A DNA stretch of 64,000 bases from Gemmatimonadota bacterium (GCA_027294455.1 JAPULZ010000064.1:62001-126000); one strand, 5' to 3'. Counted from the stretch's first letter, positions 8,499 through 17,751 are shown. The notes: a model not told the origin generated them from the sequence alone. Translations and numbers: made by a program.

Positions 8499-9341
8499 CT
8501 AGGTAGTCTTCGGGCCCCGAACGATGGAGTTGGCCGGGATGGCGACCTCGTCTTGCTTCCCGAGGCGTGCCATGATGATCACGCCGGCGATGGCGATCAG
8601 GACGCTCGTCAGCTGGGCGACGGTGAACCCTGCCAGGATTCGGTCGTCTTTGGCCCGCAAGAGCTCCACCAGAAATCGCTCGGTCCCAGCGAACAACAAG
8701 TACGCTCCCATGAGCCATCCCGTGCCATGCGCGTGATCGCGTAAACGCCACAGCGCCCAGAACGCCACCATCATCGCCGCGGTCTCGTAGAGTTGTGTCG
8801 GGTGGACCGCCAGGACGTCGAGGGGGTTGATGCCCTCGGGAAGCGGGATTCCGAAGTCGGCGTTCAGGCGGTGCGCGGTCGTCGGTGGCAGACCTTCCGG
8901 AAATCGCATGCCCCACGGTACGGCTGTGGGAACCCCGTAATCGTCCTGTACCATGAAGCACCCCACGCGGCCCAGGGCATATCCCAGCGCCAGGCTAGGG
9001 GCGACTAGATCCATGGTGAGTCTCGTGGGGACGCTTTGGCGCAACCCGTTGAGATACACGGCCAGCGTCCCGCCGATGAAGCCGCCGTACCACACGAGGC
9101 CGCTGCGGGACGCCAGGGCGCTCGGGTCTTGCGTGAGCACCACGTACCACAGCTTGGCTCCCACGATCCCGCCAATCACAGCCGCCACCACCATGTCGGA
9201 CGCGTACTCTTCGTTCATTCCGCGGCGCCGCAGTTCGCGTTGGATCACCCAACCGGCCATCAGGAATCCGACCATCATCATGAGGCCGTAGCCGGTGAGT
9301 TCCAGGAAACCCAGTTGGAACGTGAGTGGGTAGACGGTCAT
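8499..9341 (-). CDS. lgt: Prolipoprotein diacylglyceryl transferase
   Basis: Lgt moves the diacylglyceryl group of phosphatidylglycerol to the lipobox cysteine of prelipoproteins at the inner membrane. The 280-aa protein has about seven membrane segments, the YGGFIGG segment, the LGRVGCFM arginine region and the HPTQLYE motif. The ATG at 9341 overlaps the tsaD stop (ATGA). The ORF-track start at 9458 would intrude on tsaD and is rejected. Several predicted lipoproteins in this window would be substrates. Bases 8823-8869 are copied beyond the downstream gene. Confidence 0.93.
   Translation of the reverse strand: MTVYPLTFQLGFLELTGYGLMMMVGFLMAGWVIQRELRRRGMNEEYASDMVVAAVIGGIVGAKLWYVVLTQDPSALASRSGLVWYGGFIGGTLAVYLNGLRQSVPTRLTMDLVAPSLALGYALGRVGCFMVQDDYGVPTAVPWGMRFPEGLPPTTAHRLNADFGIPLPEGINPLDVLAVHPTQLYETAAMMVAFWALWRLRDHAHGTGWLMGAYLLFAGTERFLVELLRAKDDRILAGFTVAQLTSVLIAIAGVIIMARLGKQDEVAIPANSIVRGPKTT
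8823..8869. repeat. 47-bp lgt internal segment (copy B, coding)
   Basis: This is the presumed source copy, lying within lgt and encoding NADFGIPLPEGINP just before the conserved HPTQLYE motif. It differs from copy A at 7405-7451 by a single base. In lgt it is in frame and consistent with the family, so copy A is more likely the derived one. Confidence 0.85.
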
Positions 9342-10387
9342 GGTATTCTTGAGGGGGTGGGAAGCAACTCCGAATCGCGCGTGAGGCCCGGCCAGGGCAT
9401 GCGCGCATCGGCGTCGAGATAGTGGGTGCTGGTCCGCCCACTCTCGAGGTGAAACCATCCTGCTCGCGCGATCATAGCGGCATTGTCGACGTTGAGACGT
9501 GGCGGGGCTACCACCAACCTGGCGTGTCCGCGGATCGCGTCGGCCATGTGTACCGCGAGCGCCTGGCTGCTTGCCACCCCGCCTCCCAGCACGACCGTCC
9601 CGTGTCCCGTGGTGTCGAGGGCCATCATGACCTTTTTTGCGAGCACGTCGAACACCGCCGTTTGGAACGATGCGGCTATATCCGCCCGGTCGCGCTCCAG
9701 GTCGTCGCAGTCGCGCACCGCGTAGTACACGGCCGTCTTGAGTCCGCTGAAGGAAAAATCGAACCCCTCGCGCAGCAGCGGCCGGGGAAACTCAAACCGG
9801 TCGCTTCCCGTCGTGGCGAGTGTCTCGATGGCGGGTCCGCCGGGATATCCGAGGCCGAGCAGCTTGGCCACCTTGTCGAACGCTTCGCCCGCGGCGTCGT
9901 CGCGCGTCTGTCCCAGCAGTACGTAGCGTCCCCATTCGAGAACGTCCAACAAGACGGTGTGGCCGCCCGAGACGATCAACCCGACGAAGGGCGGCTCGAG
10001 GTCGGGGTTGTCGAGGGTCGGCGCGAACAGATGGCCTTCCAGATGATGCACGCCGATGAGGCGGCGATTGTCGGCGGCAGCCAGTCCCTTGGCGTAGCAG
10101 ACGCCGACGAGCAACGCCCCGACCAACCCGGGGCCTGCCGTGACGGCAATGGCATCGACGGCGCTCAACGCCACGCCGGCTTCCTTCAACGCCTTGTCGA
10201 CCACCGGCTGCATCACGCGCAGGTGCGCACGGCTTGCCAGTTCGGGAACGACACCTCCGAAGACCTCGTGCACATCCTGCGAGAGAATGACAAGGCTCGC
10301 CAACTCCGGTGTACCGCGCTGGGCCACCAGGACGGCGGTGGACGTCTCGTCGCAGGACGTTTCGATCCCCAGGACCACGTCGTTCAC
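9338..10387 (-). CDS. tsaD: tRNA N6-adenosine threonylcarbamoyltransferase
   Basis: TsaD transfers threonylcarbamoyl from TC-AMP to A37 of ANN-reading tRNAs, working with TsaB and TsaE (not in this window). The 349-aa protein opens with the ASKHA phosphate-1 motif GIETSCDETS (8-17). It carries the metal-binding HHLEGHLFAP (H115/H119) and a glycine-rich LGGGVASSQAL late in the protein. Length matches the family. The GTG start overlaps the ybbR stop and its stop overlaps the lgt ATG, both by four bases. Confidence 0.95.
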   Translation of the reverse strand: MNDVVLGIETSCDETSTAVLVAQRGTPELASLVILSQDVHEVFGGVVPELASRAHLRVMQPVVDKALKEAGVALSAVDAIAVTAGPGLVGALLVGVCYAKGLAAADNRRLIGVHHLEGHLFAPTLDNPDLEPPFVGLIVSGGHTVLLDVLEWGRYVLLGQTRDDAAGEAFDKVAKLLGLGYPGGPAIETLATTGSDRFEFPRPLLREGFDFSFSGLKTAVYYAVRDCDDLERDRADIAASFQTAVFDVLAKKVMMALDTTGHGTVVLGGGVASSQALAVHMADAIRGHARLVVAPPRLNVDNAAMIARAGWFHLESGRTSTHYLDADARMPWPGLTRDSELLPTPSRIP

Positions 10388-11295
10388 AGGATCACACGCC
10401 GCGCCTGCACGGAATCCGGCGAGACGGACGCCGTAACGCCCTCGGGCCCGACGACCCGCACGGCCATCATTTCACCCGCGGTGATGGACGAGTCGGCCGT
10501 GACCATGAGTTGGTCGCGGGTCACCGAACGCACGAGCGACGCCGGCCCCCTGACGCTCACCTGGACCGTCGGCGGGATGCTCTCCCATATGCCGCCGGCG
10601 ATCACGACGGGCACGCCGACGACGATGCGCTCGGTGAGGACCTCGATGTCAAATTGGATCTCGACCTCATGTTGAGAGAGGCGCACCACGCCGAACGCCG
10701 CCGTGTCGATCGGGACCGTCAGGGTCCCGGATTCGTTCACGCGTCGAATCACCAGCGAATCGGTGTACACGCCGCCGATGCGTCGGACCTGTGCTTCCGG
10801 GCCGATGACCAGCACGCTGTCGGGGACGGCGACGACGGGTCCCGTGATCACGAACTCCGAGTCGGGCAGGACGGTCACTCGCGGTATCACGGGCACGCGT
10901 CGTTGCGCCTCGTCATCCAGGAGGACGACCAAACGCTGCGGGATCACGTCGCGCAACGTCACGTCCGCGTCGAACGTCAGGATGACGTCCTGCGGAGAGA
11001 GATTGAACGTGAATACCGACCCGCTCAACGTGTCCGGAACCACTTTCCGGATCAGCGGCGGAGAGGTGTACAGCTTGATGAGCTCGCGGGCCGAACCCTC
11101 GTAGACGGCCTGCACCAGGGGGATTTGCTGGGTGAGAGTGCGGTTGGCAGGAGTGGTGATGGTGACGGATACGGGAATCAGCTGAGTGGTCGGTTCCTCA
11201 GCCTCCACCGCCGCCCACAAGACCGTCGCCAGCACGAGGGCGGTGAGCTTGATCGGCCAGTTGGCAGCGATGGCCCGCTTGAGGTCGAACTGCAT
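10384..11295 (-). CDS. YbbR-domain membrane-anchored protein
   Basis: A 303-aa protein with one N-terminal membrane anchor (about residues 11-28) followed by repeated beta-rich YbbR-like modules facing the periplasm. In Firmicutes the homologue CdaR lies beside cdaA and tunes c-di-AMP synthesis. No cdaA or glmM is seen here, so that role should not be assumed. The ATG at 11295 is chosen because the anchor follows directly. Its A is shared with the tlpA TGA (TGATG), and its stop overlaps the tsaD GTG. Confidence 0.82.
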   Translation of the reverse strand: MQFDLKRAIAANWPIKLTALVLATVLWAAVEAEEPTTQLIPVSVTITTPANRTLTQQIPLVQAVYEGSARELIKLYTSPPLIRKVVPDTLSGSVFTFNLSPQDVILTFDADVTLRDVIPQRLVVLLDDEAQRRVPVIPRVTVLPDSEFVITGPVVAVPDSVLVIGPEAQVRRIGGVYTDSLVIRRVNESGTLTVPIDTAAFGVVRLSQHEVEIQFDIEVLTERIVVGVPVVIAGGIWESIPPTVQVSVRGPASLVRSVTRDQLMVTADSSITAGEMMAVRVVGPEGVTASVSPDSVQARRVIL

Positions 11296-11891
11296 CAGTG
11301 CCGCGTTGCGGCTGTCTCCGCGGTCGGCACCTCCTCGCTCTCCTCGGTTTCCAGGCCGAGCAGCCGCTTGAAGCGGGCCGTCTGGACGGGATCGTCCCAC
11401 TCCACGGGACCGATCGCCTTGTGCACGATGACGCCATCGCGGTCGAGGATGACGGTTTCCGGCAACCCGGTGGCCTGGTAGTCCAATTCGATCTGTCCGG
11501 ACCGATCATGCAGTATGTCGAACGTCAGGTCGAGTTCTTGGGCGAATTCCATCACCTTTTCGCTGCCGAGCTGGTCTACACTCACGGCCACGACTTTGAG
11601 TCCGAGAGGACCTAGCTCCTGATACAGGCGTTCCATCGACGGCATTTCCCACCGGCACGGGCCGCACCACGTTGCCCACAGGTTCAGCAACACCACCTCG
11701 CCCGCGTAGCTGGAGAGGGTCACGCTATCGCCGGTGGCGAGATTCACGGCATTGAAGTCCGGCGCTGCGACGCCGGTTGTCACCTGATCGATATCCTCGG
11801 TGAGCAGCGCACCGATCGTCAGCGCTGCGGCCAAGATGGTGACGATCATGCCCACGGCGATCCACTGTCCTTTCGAAGTGTTGCCACTCAT
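11295..11891 (-). CDS. TlpA-like membrane-anchored thiol-disulfide oxidoreductase
   Basis: A 198-aa protein with an N-terminal signal-anchor (about 10-30) and a periplasmic thioredoxin fold bearing WCGPC at 75-79 and the cis-Pro segment GLPETVILD. TlpA/ResA proteins reduce disulfides in periplasmic clients such as apocytochromes. No cytochrome-maturation gene is adjacent, so the client is unknown. The acidic C-terminal tail (ETEESEE) is unusual. The ATG at 11891 overlaps the rpe stop (ATGA); the longer ORF-track start is not needed. Confidence 0.9.
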   Translation of the reverse strand: MSGNTSKGQWIAVGMIVTILAAALTIGALLTEDIDQVTTGVAAPDFNAVNLATGDSVTLSSYAGEVVLLNLWATWCGPCRWEMPSMERLYQELGPLGLKVVAVSVDQLGSEKVMEFAQELDLTFDILHDRSGQIELDYQATGLPETVILDRDGVIVHKAIGPVEWDDPVQTARFKRLLGLETEESEEVPTAETAATRH

Positions 11892-12568
11892 ACCGAGACT
11901 CCTTGTTTGCAACGCTCGCGCAGCTGACCGATCATCGATGCGGGGTCGGCCGCGGAAAAGATGGCCGATCCCGCCACGAACGTGTCCGCTCCTGCGCCGT
12001 ACGCCGCGTCAATAGTGTTCAATGCAATGCCTCCGTCTACTTCCAGGTACGCCGTACTGCCCCGATCGTCCAGCAGGGCCCTGGCACGGCGAATCTTGGC
12101 CGTACTGGCGCCGATGTAGGACTGACGGGCGAATCCCGGATTCACGCTCATGATGAGCAGGAGATCCAGGTCGTCCACCACCTCTTCCACCGCGCCGAGC
12201 GGCGTGCCGGGATTCAGCGCCAGGCCGGCGCGCATTCCTCGTTCCCGTACGGACACCAGGTGCCGCTGGAGGTGTCCCGTCGCCTCGGGATGGAAGGTGA
12301 ACACCGACGCGCCCGCTTCTGCAAACGGTTCGATGTAGTGCTCCGGTTCCATCACCATCAAATGTACATCCAACGGCAGATCGGTCACCCGGCGGAGCGC
12401 ATCGATCATGGCGGTGCCGAACGTAAGATTCGGCACGAACCGGCCGTCCATGACGTCGACGTGGAGCCAGTCGGCGCCTCCGGCCTCGAGCTGGGCCACC
12501 TGGTCGCTCAGCTTCAGCAGATCGGCGCTGAGCACACTGGGCGCGATGCGGACCGGCTGGGGCGTCAC
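11888..12568 (-). CDS. rpe: Ribulose-phosphate 3-epimerase
   Basis: A 226-aa TIM-barrel enzyme interconverting ribulose 5-phosphate and xylulose 5-phosphate in the pentose phosphate pathway. Visible family motifs are IAPSVLSADLLKL at the N-terminus, the metal-site segments HVDVMDGRFVPNLTFG and LDVHLMV, MSVNPGF, and the phosphate-binding VDGGI and VAGSAIF. The GTG at 12568 overlaps the stop of the PASTA gene (GTGA). The ORF-track extension to 13333 is out-of-frame readthrough of that gene and is rejected. Confidence 0.95.
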   Translation of the reverse strand: MTPQPVRIAPSVLSADLLKLSDQVAQLEAGGADWLHVDVMDGRFVPNLTFGTAMIDALRRVTDLPLDVHLMVMEPEHYIEPFAEAGASVFTFHPEATGHLQRHLVSVRERGMRAGLALNPGTPLGAVEEVVDDLDLLLIMSVNPGFARQSYIGASTAKIRRARALLDDRGSTAYLEVDGGIALNTIDAAYGAGADTFVAGSAIFSAADPASMIGQLRERCKQGVSV

Positions 12569-13374
12569 TGGATGCGCTCCCTGGCGATCCATCCCGTGAC
12601 ACTGGTACCGGGTGCCGCGAGGGTACCGGCGGCGGGCGTCTGCTGGACGACGGTCCCCGCTACTTCCCGTGACGTGCGCTGGATGAAATTCCCCATGGTC
12701 AAACCGATGGTCTCCAAGGTATCTCGTGCCTCCTCCAATGTCAGGCCGGCGAGATCCGGGACGGCCACCGTCGCCGCACCCAGGCTCACGAGAACCCGCA
12801 CCACGCGGCCCGGCAGGAGGGTGACCCCCGTGGCCGGCTGCGTGTTGACGACCACGCCCCGGGCTGAGGGGGTCTGGACCGAGTCGATCACCGCGGTGAG
12901 CCCCGCCGACTCGATGAGCATCCTGGCCAGGTCGCCCGTGTAGTTCGACACGTCCGGGACGGGCACCTGCCGGGGGCCCTGGCTGCGCGAGAGGTTGACC
13001 GTAGTGCCTTCGGGCACCACCACGCCGGGGGGGGGATCCTGCCACACGACGGTGCGGGTCGCGGCAGTCGGGTGGTGGATGAGCTTGGTTTCCCCCTGGA
13101 TGAGCCCCTGATTGCGGATGGCCTCCCACGCTTCTGCTTCCGGAAGCCCAATCGTGTTGGGGACCGTCTGGCGGTGCACCAGAAACGGGGCCGGAAAGAG
13201 GACCAGCGCGGCGAAGAGGTATCCGGCCAGCACGAACACCGCGAAGGTGGCCAGGAACCACCGTAGGTCGTTTCCTCCTGGGAGGCCGGCCAACCACTTG
13301 CCCGGCTGAAACCAGCCGAAGAGCCGGGCCCAATCCAGCTTTAGTCCCGGGGAGGTGCGGCGGCGGACCTTCAT
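12565..13374 (-). CDS. PASTA-domain membrane protein without kinase domain
   Basis: A 269-aa protein: basic cytoplasmic N-terminus (about 1-38), one membrane segment (about 40-62), then three tandem PASTA repeats seen as recurring PxxVVxxQxPxxGxxVxxGxxV patterns (VVWQDPPPGVVVPEGTTV, VVNTQPATGVTLLPGRVV, VVQQTPAAGTLAAPGTSV). PASTA repeats bind peptidoglycan fragments and usually cap PknB-type kinases or PBPs; here they stand alone on an anchor. Both ends overlap neighbours by four bases (rsmB stop, rpe start). It may be a cell-wall sensor or scaffold, which is inference. Confidence 0.88.
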   Translation of the reverse strand: MKVRRRTSPGLKLDWARLFGWFQPGKWLAGLPGGNDLRWFLATFAVFVLAGYLFAALVLFPAPFLVHRQTVPNTIGLPEAEAWEAIRNQGLIQGETKLIHHPTAATRTVVWQDPPPGVVVPEGTTVNLSRSQGPRQVPVPDVSNYTGDLARMLIESAGLTAVIDSVQTPSARGVVVNTQPATGVTLLPGRVVRVLVSLGAATVAVPDLAGLTLEEARDTLETIGLTMGNFIQRTSREVAGTVVQQTPAAGTLAAPGTSVTGWIARERIQ

Positions 13375-14633
13375 GCCGCGCGCCTCAGCCGAGCACCAAA
13401 GCCGCCGTCGGACCCCTCGCCGGCCGGAAGGACGAACATGTCGTCGCGCTCACGGTGAAAGTCGATGTGTGCGCTCAGAAAATCCTCGACTTGGCGTTCG
13501 TTTTCTTCCGGCTCCAGCGAGCACGTAAGGTATGCCAACAAGCCGCCGGGGCGCACGGCGGGCGCCGCGCCGTGCAGGATCTCTCGCTGCAGCCCGGCCA
13601 GCTCTCTGATCCTGTCGGGACTCAGGCGCCACCGGGCGTCGGGGTGGCGGGCCATGGTGCCGGTGGCACTACAGGGCGCATCGATCATCACGACGTCCAG
13701 CTCCTCGGGGCGGACTGGCGGAAAGCGTGCGTCGGCAACCGCCACGACGGCGCTGGACCCGACGCGCCGCAGATTCTCGCACAAACGGCCCATGCGGGAC
13801 CGCGAAACATCGGACGCCAGCACGGTGCATGTTCGTGCCAGAATGGCTGTCTTTCCCCCGGGGGCCGCGCAGGCGTCCCAGACCGCATCGCCCGCCGACG
13901 CTCCAACGTACTCCAGGATCTTTCGTTGCGTCGCATCCTGCACGATGAATCCGCCTTCGCGGTATCCAGGAAGGTCCGCCACTCTTGCCGCCTCCACCGC
14001 GAATCCCAGATCCGGTCCCATAGTCCGGTACGCGATCTCCGCCTCTTGCCACGCCGCACGGAGCCGGTCGGCGGTCCACGCCGCCGGCTGGATCACCAGG
14101 GGCGGTCGCCTGTTGTTGTGGCGCAGGAGCTGCTCGGTGCGGTCGGCTCCGAAGCGAGGCAGCCAACGCGCTACCAGCCATTCGGGGTGGGAGTACCGCG
14201 TGGCCAAGGCCTCGGGATCCTTCGTTTTCGGTCCGAAGTCGACGGGTCCCGCCGTGCTCGTCTTCCGCAGGACGGCGTTGACCAGCGAGCCGCATTGCTT
14301 GCCGCACACCGCCTTTGCGAGCTCCACGGTGCTTTGGACCACCGCGTAGGACGGAACTCGATCGAGATACAGGAGTTGATACACCCCGATTCGCAACACG
14401 TCTCGCAGGTCCTCGGAGAGCCGCTTGTTCGGCCGCGAGAGTATAGCGGTTATGCGCCGATCGAGCACTGTACGCTGGCGCAGCACCCCCGAGGCGATCT
14501 CGTGGGCGAGCTTGCGGTCCCGGTCGGAAAGGCCTGGGACCGTGGCATCGAGGGCGCGATCGAAGGTTTGGTCTGCCCGCACGGCCCGCAGGATACCGAG
14601 AGCCGCTTCCCGCGGCTCTGTGCCTGCGACCAC
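13371..14633 (-). CDS. rsmB: 16S rRNA (cytosine-5) methyltransferase RsmB/Sun
   Basis: A 420-aa enzyme that methylates C5 of C967 (E. coli numbering) in 16S rRNA. The N-terminal NusB-like RNA-binding domain spans about 1-135 and the Rossmann methyltransferase domain follows. It carries the SAM motif DACAAPGGKT and both catalytic cysteine motifs (DAPCSATGT and LTCSLEPEENE). The start is GTG at 14633, two bases below the thiG stop, giving the usual family length. The ORF-track extension to 14966 lies inside thiG and is rejected. Confidence 0.93.
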   Translation of the reverse strand: MVAGTEPREAALGILRAVRADQTFDRALDATVPGLSDRDRKLAHEIASGVLRQRTVLDRRITAILSRPNKRLSEDLRDVLRIGVYQLLYLDRVPSYAVVQSTVELAKAVCGKQCGSLVNAVLRKTSTAGPVDFGPKTKDPEALATRYSHPEWLVARWLPRFGADRTEQLLRHNNRRPPLVIQPAAWTADRLRAAWQEAEIAYRTMGPDLGFAVEAARVADLPGYREGGFIVQDATQRKILEYVGASAGDAVWDACAAPGGKTAILARTCTVLASDVSRSRMGRLCENLRRVGSSAVVAVADARFPPVRPEELDVVMIDAPCSATGTMARHPDARWRLSPDRIRELAGLQREILHGAAPAVRPGGLLAYLTCSLEPEENERQVEDFLSAHIDFHRERDDMFVLPAGEGSDGGFGARLRRAA

Positions 14634-14635
14634 GC

Positions 14636-15433
14636 TCAGTCGAGCAGGCCTTTCGCGGGACTCGAGGGAACGGCGATCTCGCGTCGGGGCATGCGGCCGG
14701 CGAGAAACGCTGCGCGTCCCGCCTCCACCGCCCGACGCATCGCTCCCGCCATCATGACCGGGTCCGCCGCCTCGGCGATGGCCGTGTTCATGAGAATGCC
14801 GTCGACACCCTGTTCCATGGTCTCGCATGCGTCCGACGCGGTGCCGACTCCCGCATCGACGATCACCGGCACGCCGAGGCGTTGCTTGATGATACGGATG
14901 TTGTACGGGTTCAGGAGCCCGAGTCCACTGCCGATGGGAGATGCCAGGGGCATCACGGCAGCGCATCCGGCGTCCTCCAGCCGGAGGGCGGTGATCAGAT
15001 CGTCGTTGGTATAGGCCATCACCTGAAAGCCCTCGGCGGCCAGGGTGCGAGCCGCCTCCAGCAGTGCGGCAGTGTCCGGCAGCAACGTATCGGGGTCGCC
15101 GATCACCTCGAGCTTCACGAACTCGTTGAATCCGGCCTCTCGCGCCAAACGGGCGTAGCGCACCGCGTCGTCAGCGGTCGAGCACCCGGCCGTGTTGGCC
15201 AGTAGAAAAACGCGTTCGGAGTCCAAATGGTGGAGAATGCCTTCCTCTTTCGTGCGGTCCAGGTCCACCCGACGCACGGCCACGGTCGCGATCTCCGCGC
15301 CGGAAGCTTCGATCGCGCTGACCATGGTCGGGTTGTCGGCGTACTTGCCGGTACCGACCATGAGGCGGGATCGGAAGGTCCGCCCGCCCACGGTGAGTGG
15401 CGTGTCGGCCGGAGCGCTTACCGTCGAGGTCAT
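14636..15433 (-). CDS. thiG: Thiazole synthase
   Basis: ThiG condenses 1-deoxy-D-xylulose 5-phosphate, dehydroglycine and ThiS-thiocarboxylate into the thiazole moiety of thiamine. The 265-aa TIM barrel shows RSRLMVGTGKY near the N-terminus, the Schiff-base region FVKLEVIGD, and phosphate-binding PLASPIGSG and VDAGVGTASDA. The ATG at 15433 places the conserved domain at the expected distance and leaves 22 bases to thiS. Neither thiH nor thiO (source of dehydroglycine) nor thiF is in the window. Confidence 0.95.
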   Translation of the reverse strand: MTSTVSAPADTPLTVGGRTFRSRLMVGTGKYADNPTMVSAIEASGAEIATVAVRRVDLDRTKEEGILHHLDSERVFLLANTAGCSTADDAVRYARLAREAGFNEFVKLEVIGDPDTLLPDTAALLEAARTLAAEGFQVMAYTNDDLITALRLEDAGCAAVMPLASPIGSGLGLLNPYNIRIIKQRLGVPVIVDAGVGTASDACETMEQGVDGILMNTAIAEAADPVMMAGAMRRAVEAGRAAFLAGRMPRREIAVPSSPAKGLLD

Positions 15434-15455
15434 GTCCGCATCATTCCCGGGAGGC

Positions 15456-15656
15456 TCACCCGCCACCCACAAAGTGGACCAGTTCGACCTGGTCGCCGTC
15501 CGCGAGCCGGGTGGCTTCCAACGCCGGCCGGCGCACGATCGCACGGTTGTGCTCGACCACCACCATGCGGGGATCCAGGGCCAGCGACCGCAGGAGATCA
15601 TCCAGGGATGCCCCGGTTTCGATCTCCCGCGTGTCGCCGTTTACGGTGATTTGCAT
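15456..15656 (-). CDS. thiS: Sulfur carrier protein ThiS
   Basis: A 66-aa ubiquitin-fold sulfur carrier ending in the diagnostic C-terminal Gly-Gly (FVGGG). That end is adenylated and thiocarboxylated before delivering sulfur to ThiG. It begins MQITVNGD, typical of the family. The start lies inside the 3' end of thiE (59-base overlap in another frame), and the stop is 22 bases above thiG. The partner adenylase ThiF is not in the window. Confidence 0.93.
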   Translation of the reverse strand: MQITVNGDTREIETGASLDDLLRSLALDPRMVVVEHNRAIVRRPALEATRLADGDQVELVHFVGGG

Positions 15657-16287
15657 CGCGTTCGTCTTGGCGTCCAGACTTCAATAATAACAACATCGCA
15701 GCGACCACAGAGCCGGGGTCCTTCGCCCCCCACAGGGCCGAGATGGCGGCGACGCCGTACGCGCCCGCGTCGAGGCATTGGGAGACGCGCTCCGGTGTCA
15801 CACCGCCGATGGCCACGACCCGTGCGGGCAGCGCCCGTGCGATGGCGTCGGGGCCCAGGGCCCGTCGACCCGGGTGGGACGCCGTCTCCCAGATCGGTCC
15901 GAGAAAGACGTAATCGGCCCCCTCCTCGACCGCTTCCATGGCCTCCTCGGGGTGATGGACCGAGCGGCCGATCCACACCTCGGGACCCACGAGAGTGCGC
16001 ACCATCGCGGTGGGGAGGCCCGTGGCCGGCAGGTGCACGCCGTCCGCCTCCACGATCTCGGCCACGTCGGCGCGGTCGTTGACGAACAGCCTCGCCCCGG
16101 TCCCCTCGGTCGCACGGCGGAGCCGGTCGGCCAACTCGGCGAGGATGCGCCCCGGCGCCCCGGGCGCTCGGGCGTGGAGGGCGACCTCAGGCCCGCGCGC
16201 GATCGCCGCGGCGCCGGCGTCGATGCCGGCACGGTCGGGCGCATCGATGGGGGTGACGGCGTGGAGGAGCGGTAGGCCCGAATTCAC
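15598..16287 (-). CDS. thiE: Thiamine-phosphate synthase (ThiE/TenI family), first copy
   Basis: A 229-aa ThiE/TenI-family TIM barrel. ThiE couples HMP-pyrophosphate and thiazole phosphate; TenI-type relatives aromatise the thiazole. Motifs seen: LLHAVTP, LFVNDRADVA, GVHLPATGLP, YVFLGPIWETASHPG and VVAIGGVTPE. Position directly above thiS-thiG would suit either role, and a second family member lies at 49891. The GTG at 16287 overlaps the fmt stop (GTGA). The last about 20 codons overlap thiS in another frame and are basic and non-conserved, suggesting the ancestral stop was lost and translation now runs into thiS. Confidence 0.85.
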   Translation of the reverse strand: MNSGLPLLHAVTPIDAPDRAGIDAGAAAIARGPEVALHARAPGAPGRILAELADRLRRATEGTGARLFVNDRADVAEIVEADGVHLPATGLPTAMVRTLVGPEVWIGRSVHHPEEAMEAVEEGADYVFLGPIWETASHPGRRALGPDAIARALPARVVAIGGVTPERVSQCLDAGAYGVAAISALWGAKDPGSVVAAMLLLLKSGRQDERDANHRKRRHAGDRNRGIPG

Positions 16288-17216
16288 TCGAATCGTTGGC
16301 CCACCGTGGCGCCGCGTCCGCGCACCCATTCGCTGGCCGCCATGCGCCGGCTCCCGGAGGGTTGCACGTCAAGGAATTGGAGCGCGCCATCCGTGGTCGT
16401 GATGACGAACGCAGGGTGGGTCTCGACGATTTCTCCGCTCGTGCCCCCCTTCTCCGGGATGTCGGCCCCCATGGGCCCGAACAGTTTGATGGGCTCGCCG
16501 TCGAGCTCGGTCCACGCTCCCGGTGTCGGATCCATCGCCCGCACGCGGCGGGCAACCTCCCCCGACGGACGGCTCCAGTCGATTCTCGCCGTCTCGCGGG
16601 TGATCTTCGGTGCCAGCGTGGCCTGGGAATCATCCTGGGGCTCCCAACGGGTCTCACCGAGGGCGATGAGTTCGAGCCCTTCGACCAGCGCGAGCGCTCC
16701 GAGCTCTGCCAGGCGTACGGAGAGCTCCCCGTACGTCTCGTCGTCGGCGATGGGGGTGGCGACCCGCTGGAGCACAGGTCCGCTGTCGAGCCCTTCCTCG
16801 ATCTTCATGATGGAGATTCCCGACTCTTCCAACCCTTCGAGAATGGCGTGCTGGATAGGTGCCGCGCCTCGCAGGCTCGGCAGGGTCGAGGCATGGACGT
16901 TGATCAGTCCCAATCGGGGAACGGCCAGCAACGCGGGCTTGAGAATGTGTCCGTACGCCACCACGACGCCGATGTCGGGTTCGAGGTCTTCGAATTGTTG
17001 CACGAAATCCGGGTCGTTGGGACGGTCGGGTTGCAGGACGGCCAAGTCTTCTTCCAGCGCAACCGTCTTGATCGGCGGCGGGATGAGCTCGGAGCGCTTC
17101 CGGCCGTGCGGCTTGTCGGGCTGGGTGACGACCGCGATGACGTCGAATCCCTCGCCCAGCAACGCACGCAGGGACGGGACCGCGAAGTCGGGCGTTCCGA
17201 AGAAGACGACCCTCAC
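16284..17216 (-). CDS. fmt: Methionyl-tRNA formyltransferase
   Basis: Fmt formylates initiator Met-tRNA using 10-formyl-tetrahydrofolate. The 310-aa protein starts VRVVFFGTPDFAVPSL, carries the formyl-transfer region NVHASTLPSLRGAAPIQ with the catalytic Asn and His, and LDSGPVL, then a C-terminal OB-like domain. GTG at 17216 overlaps the def stop by four bases. The ORF-track extension to 17489 lies within def. Pairing def-fmt is the common bacterial arrangement: adding and removing the formyl group. Confidence 0.95.
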   Translation of the reverse strand: MRVVFFGTPDFAVPSLRALLGEGFDVIAVVTQPDKPHGRKRSELIPPPIKTVALEEDLAVLQPDRPNDPDFVQQFEDLEPDIGVVVAYGHILKPALLAVPRLGLINVHASTLPSLRGAAPIQHAILEGLEESGISIMKIEEGLDSGPVLQRVATPIADDETYGELSVRLAELGALALVEGLELIALGETRWEPQDDSQATLAPKITRETARIDWSRPSGEVARRVRAMDPTPGAWTELDGEPIKLFGPMGADIPEKGGTSGEIVETHPAFVITTTDGALQFLDVQPSGSRRMAASEWVRGRGATVGQRFE

Positions 17217-17751
17217 GGGCCCGACGCGCTCGCCGGGGAGGCCTCTTTGAGATACCCGGTCGTTCCCTTGCGAAGCTTCTTCCATTTCTTGAGCAACATC
17301 CGCCGCTTGAGCACACCTAGGTGGTCGAGGAACAGCACGCCGTCCATATGGTCGATCTCGTGCTGCACCGCACGCGCGGGGAAGTTCTTCAACTCGTTCC
17401 GCTGGCGCGTGCCGTCCAGTAGCGTCGTCTCGACCACGATGAGCTCTGCGCGGTCGACGTCTCCGAAGAGGTCCGGAATCGAGAGGCACCCTTCTTCTGA
17501 CCGGGTCTTTCCCTCTTGCTCCACGATGACGGGGTTGATCAACACCATTCGCGGATGGTCCTCGACGTCCACCACCGCCACTCGCTGCGTGACGCCCACC
17601 TGGTTGGCCGCCAGGCCGATCCCCTCGGCGGCGTACATCGTATCGAAAAGGTCAGCGACGAGGGCCAGGATCTCGTCCGTGACTTCCGGCACCTCGTCCG
17701 CGCGTTGCCGTAACACTGGAGATCCCAGCAAATGAATCGTCCGCAGGGGCA

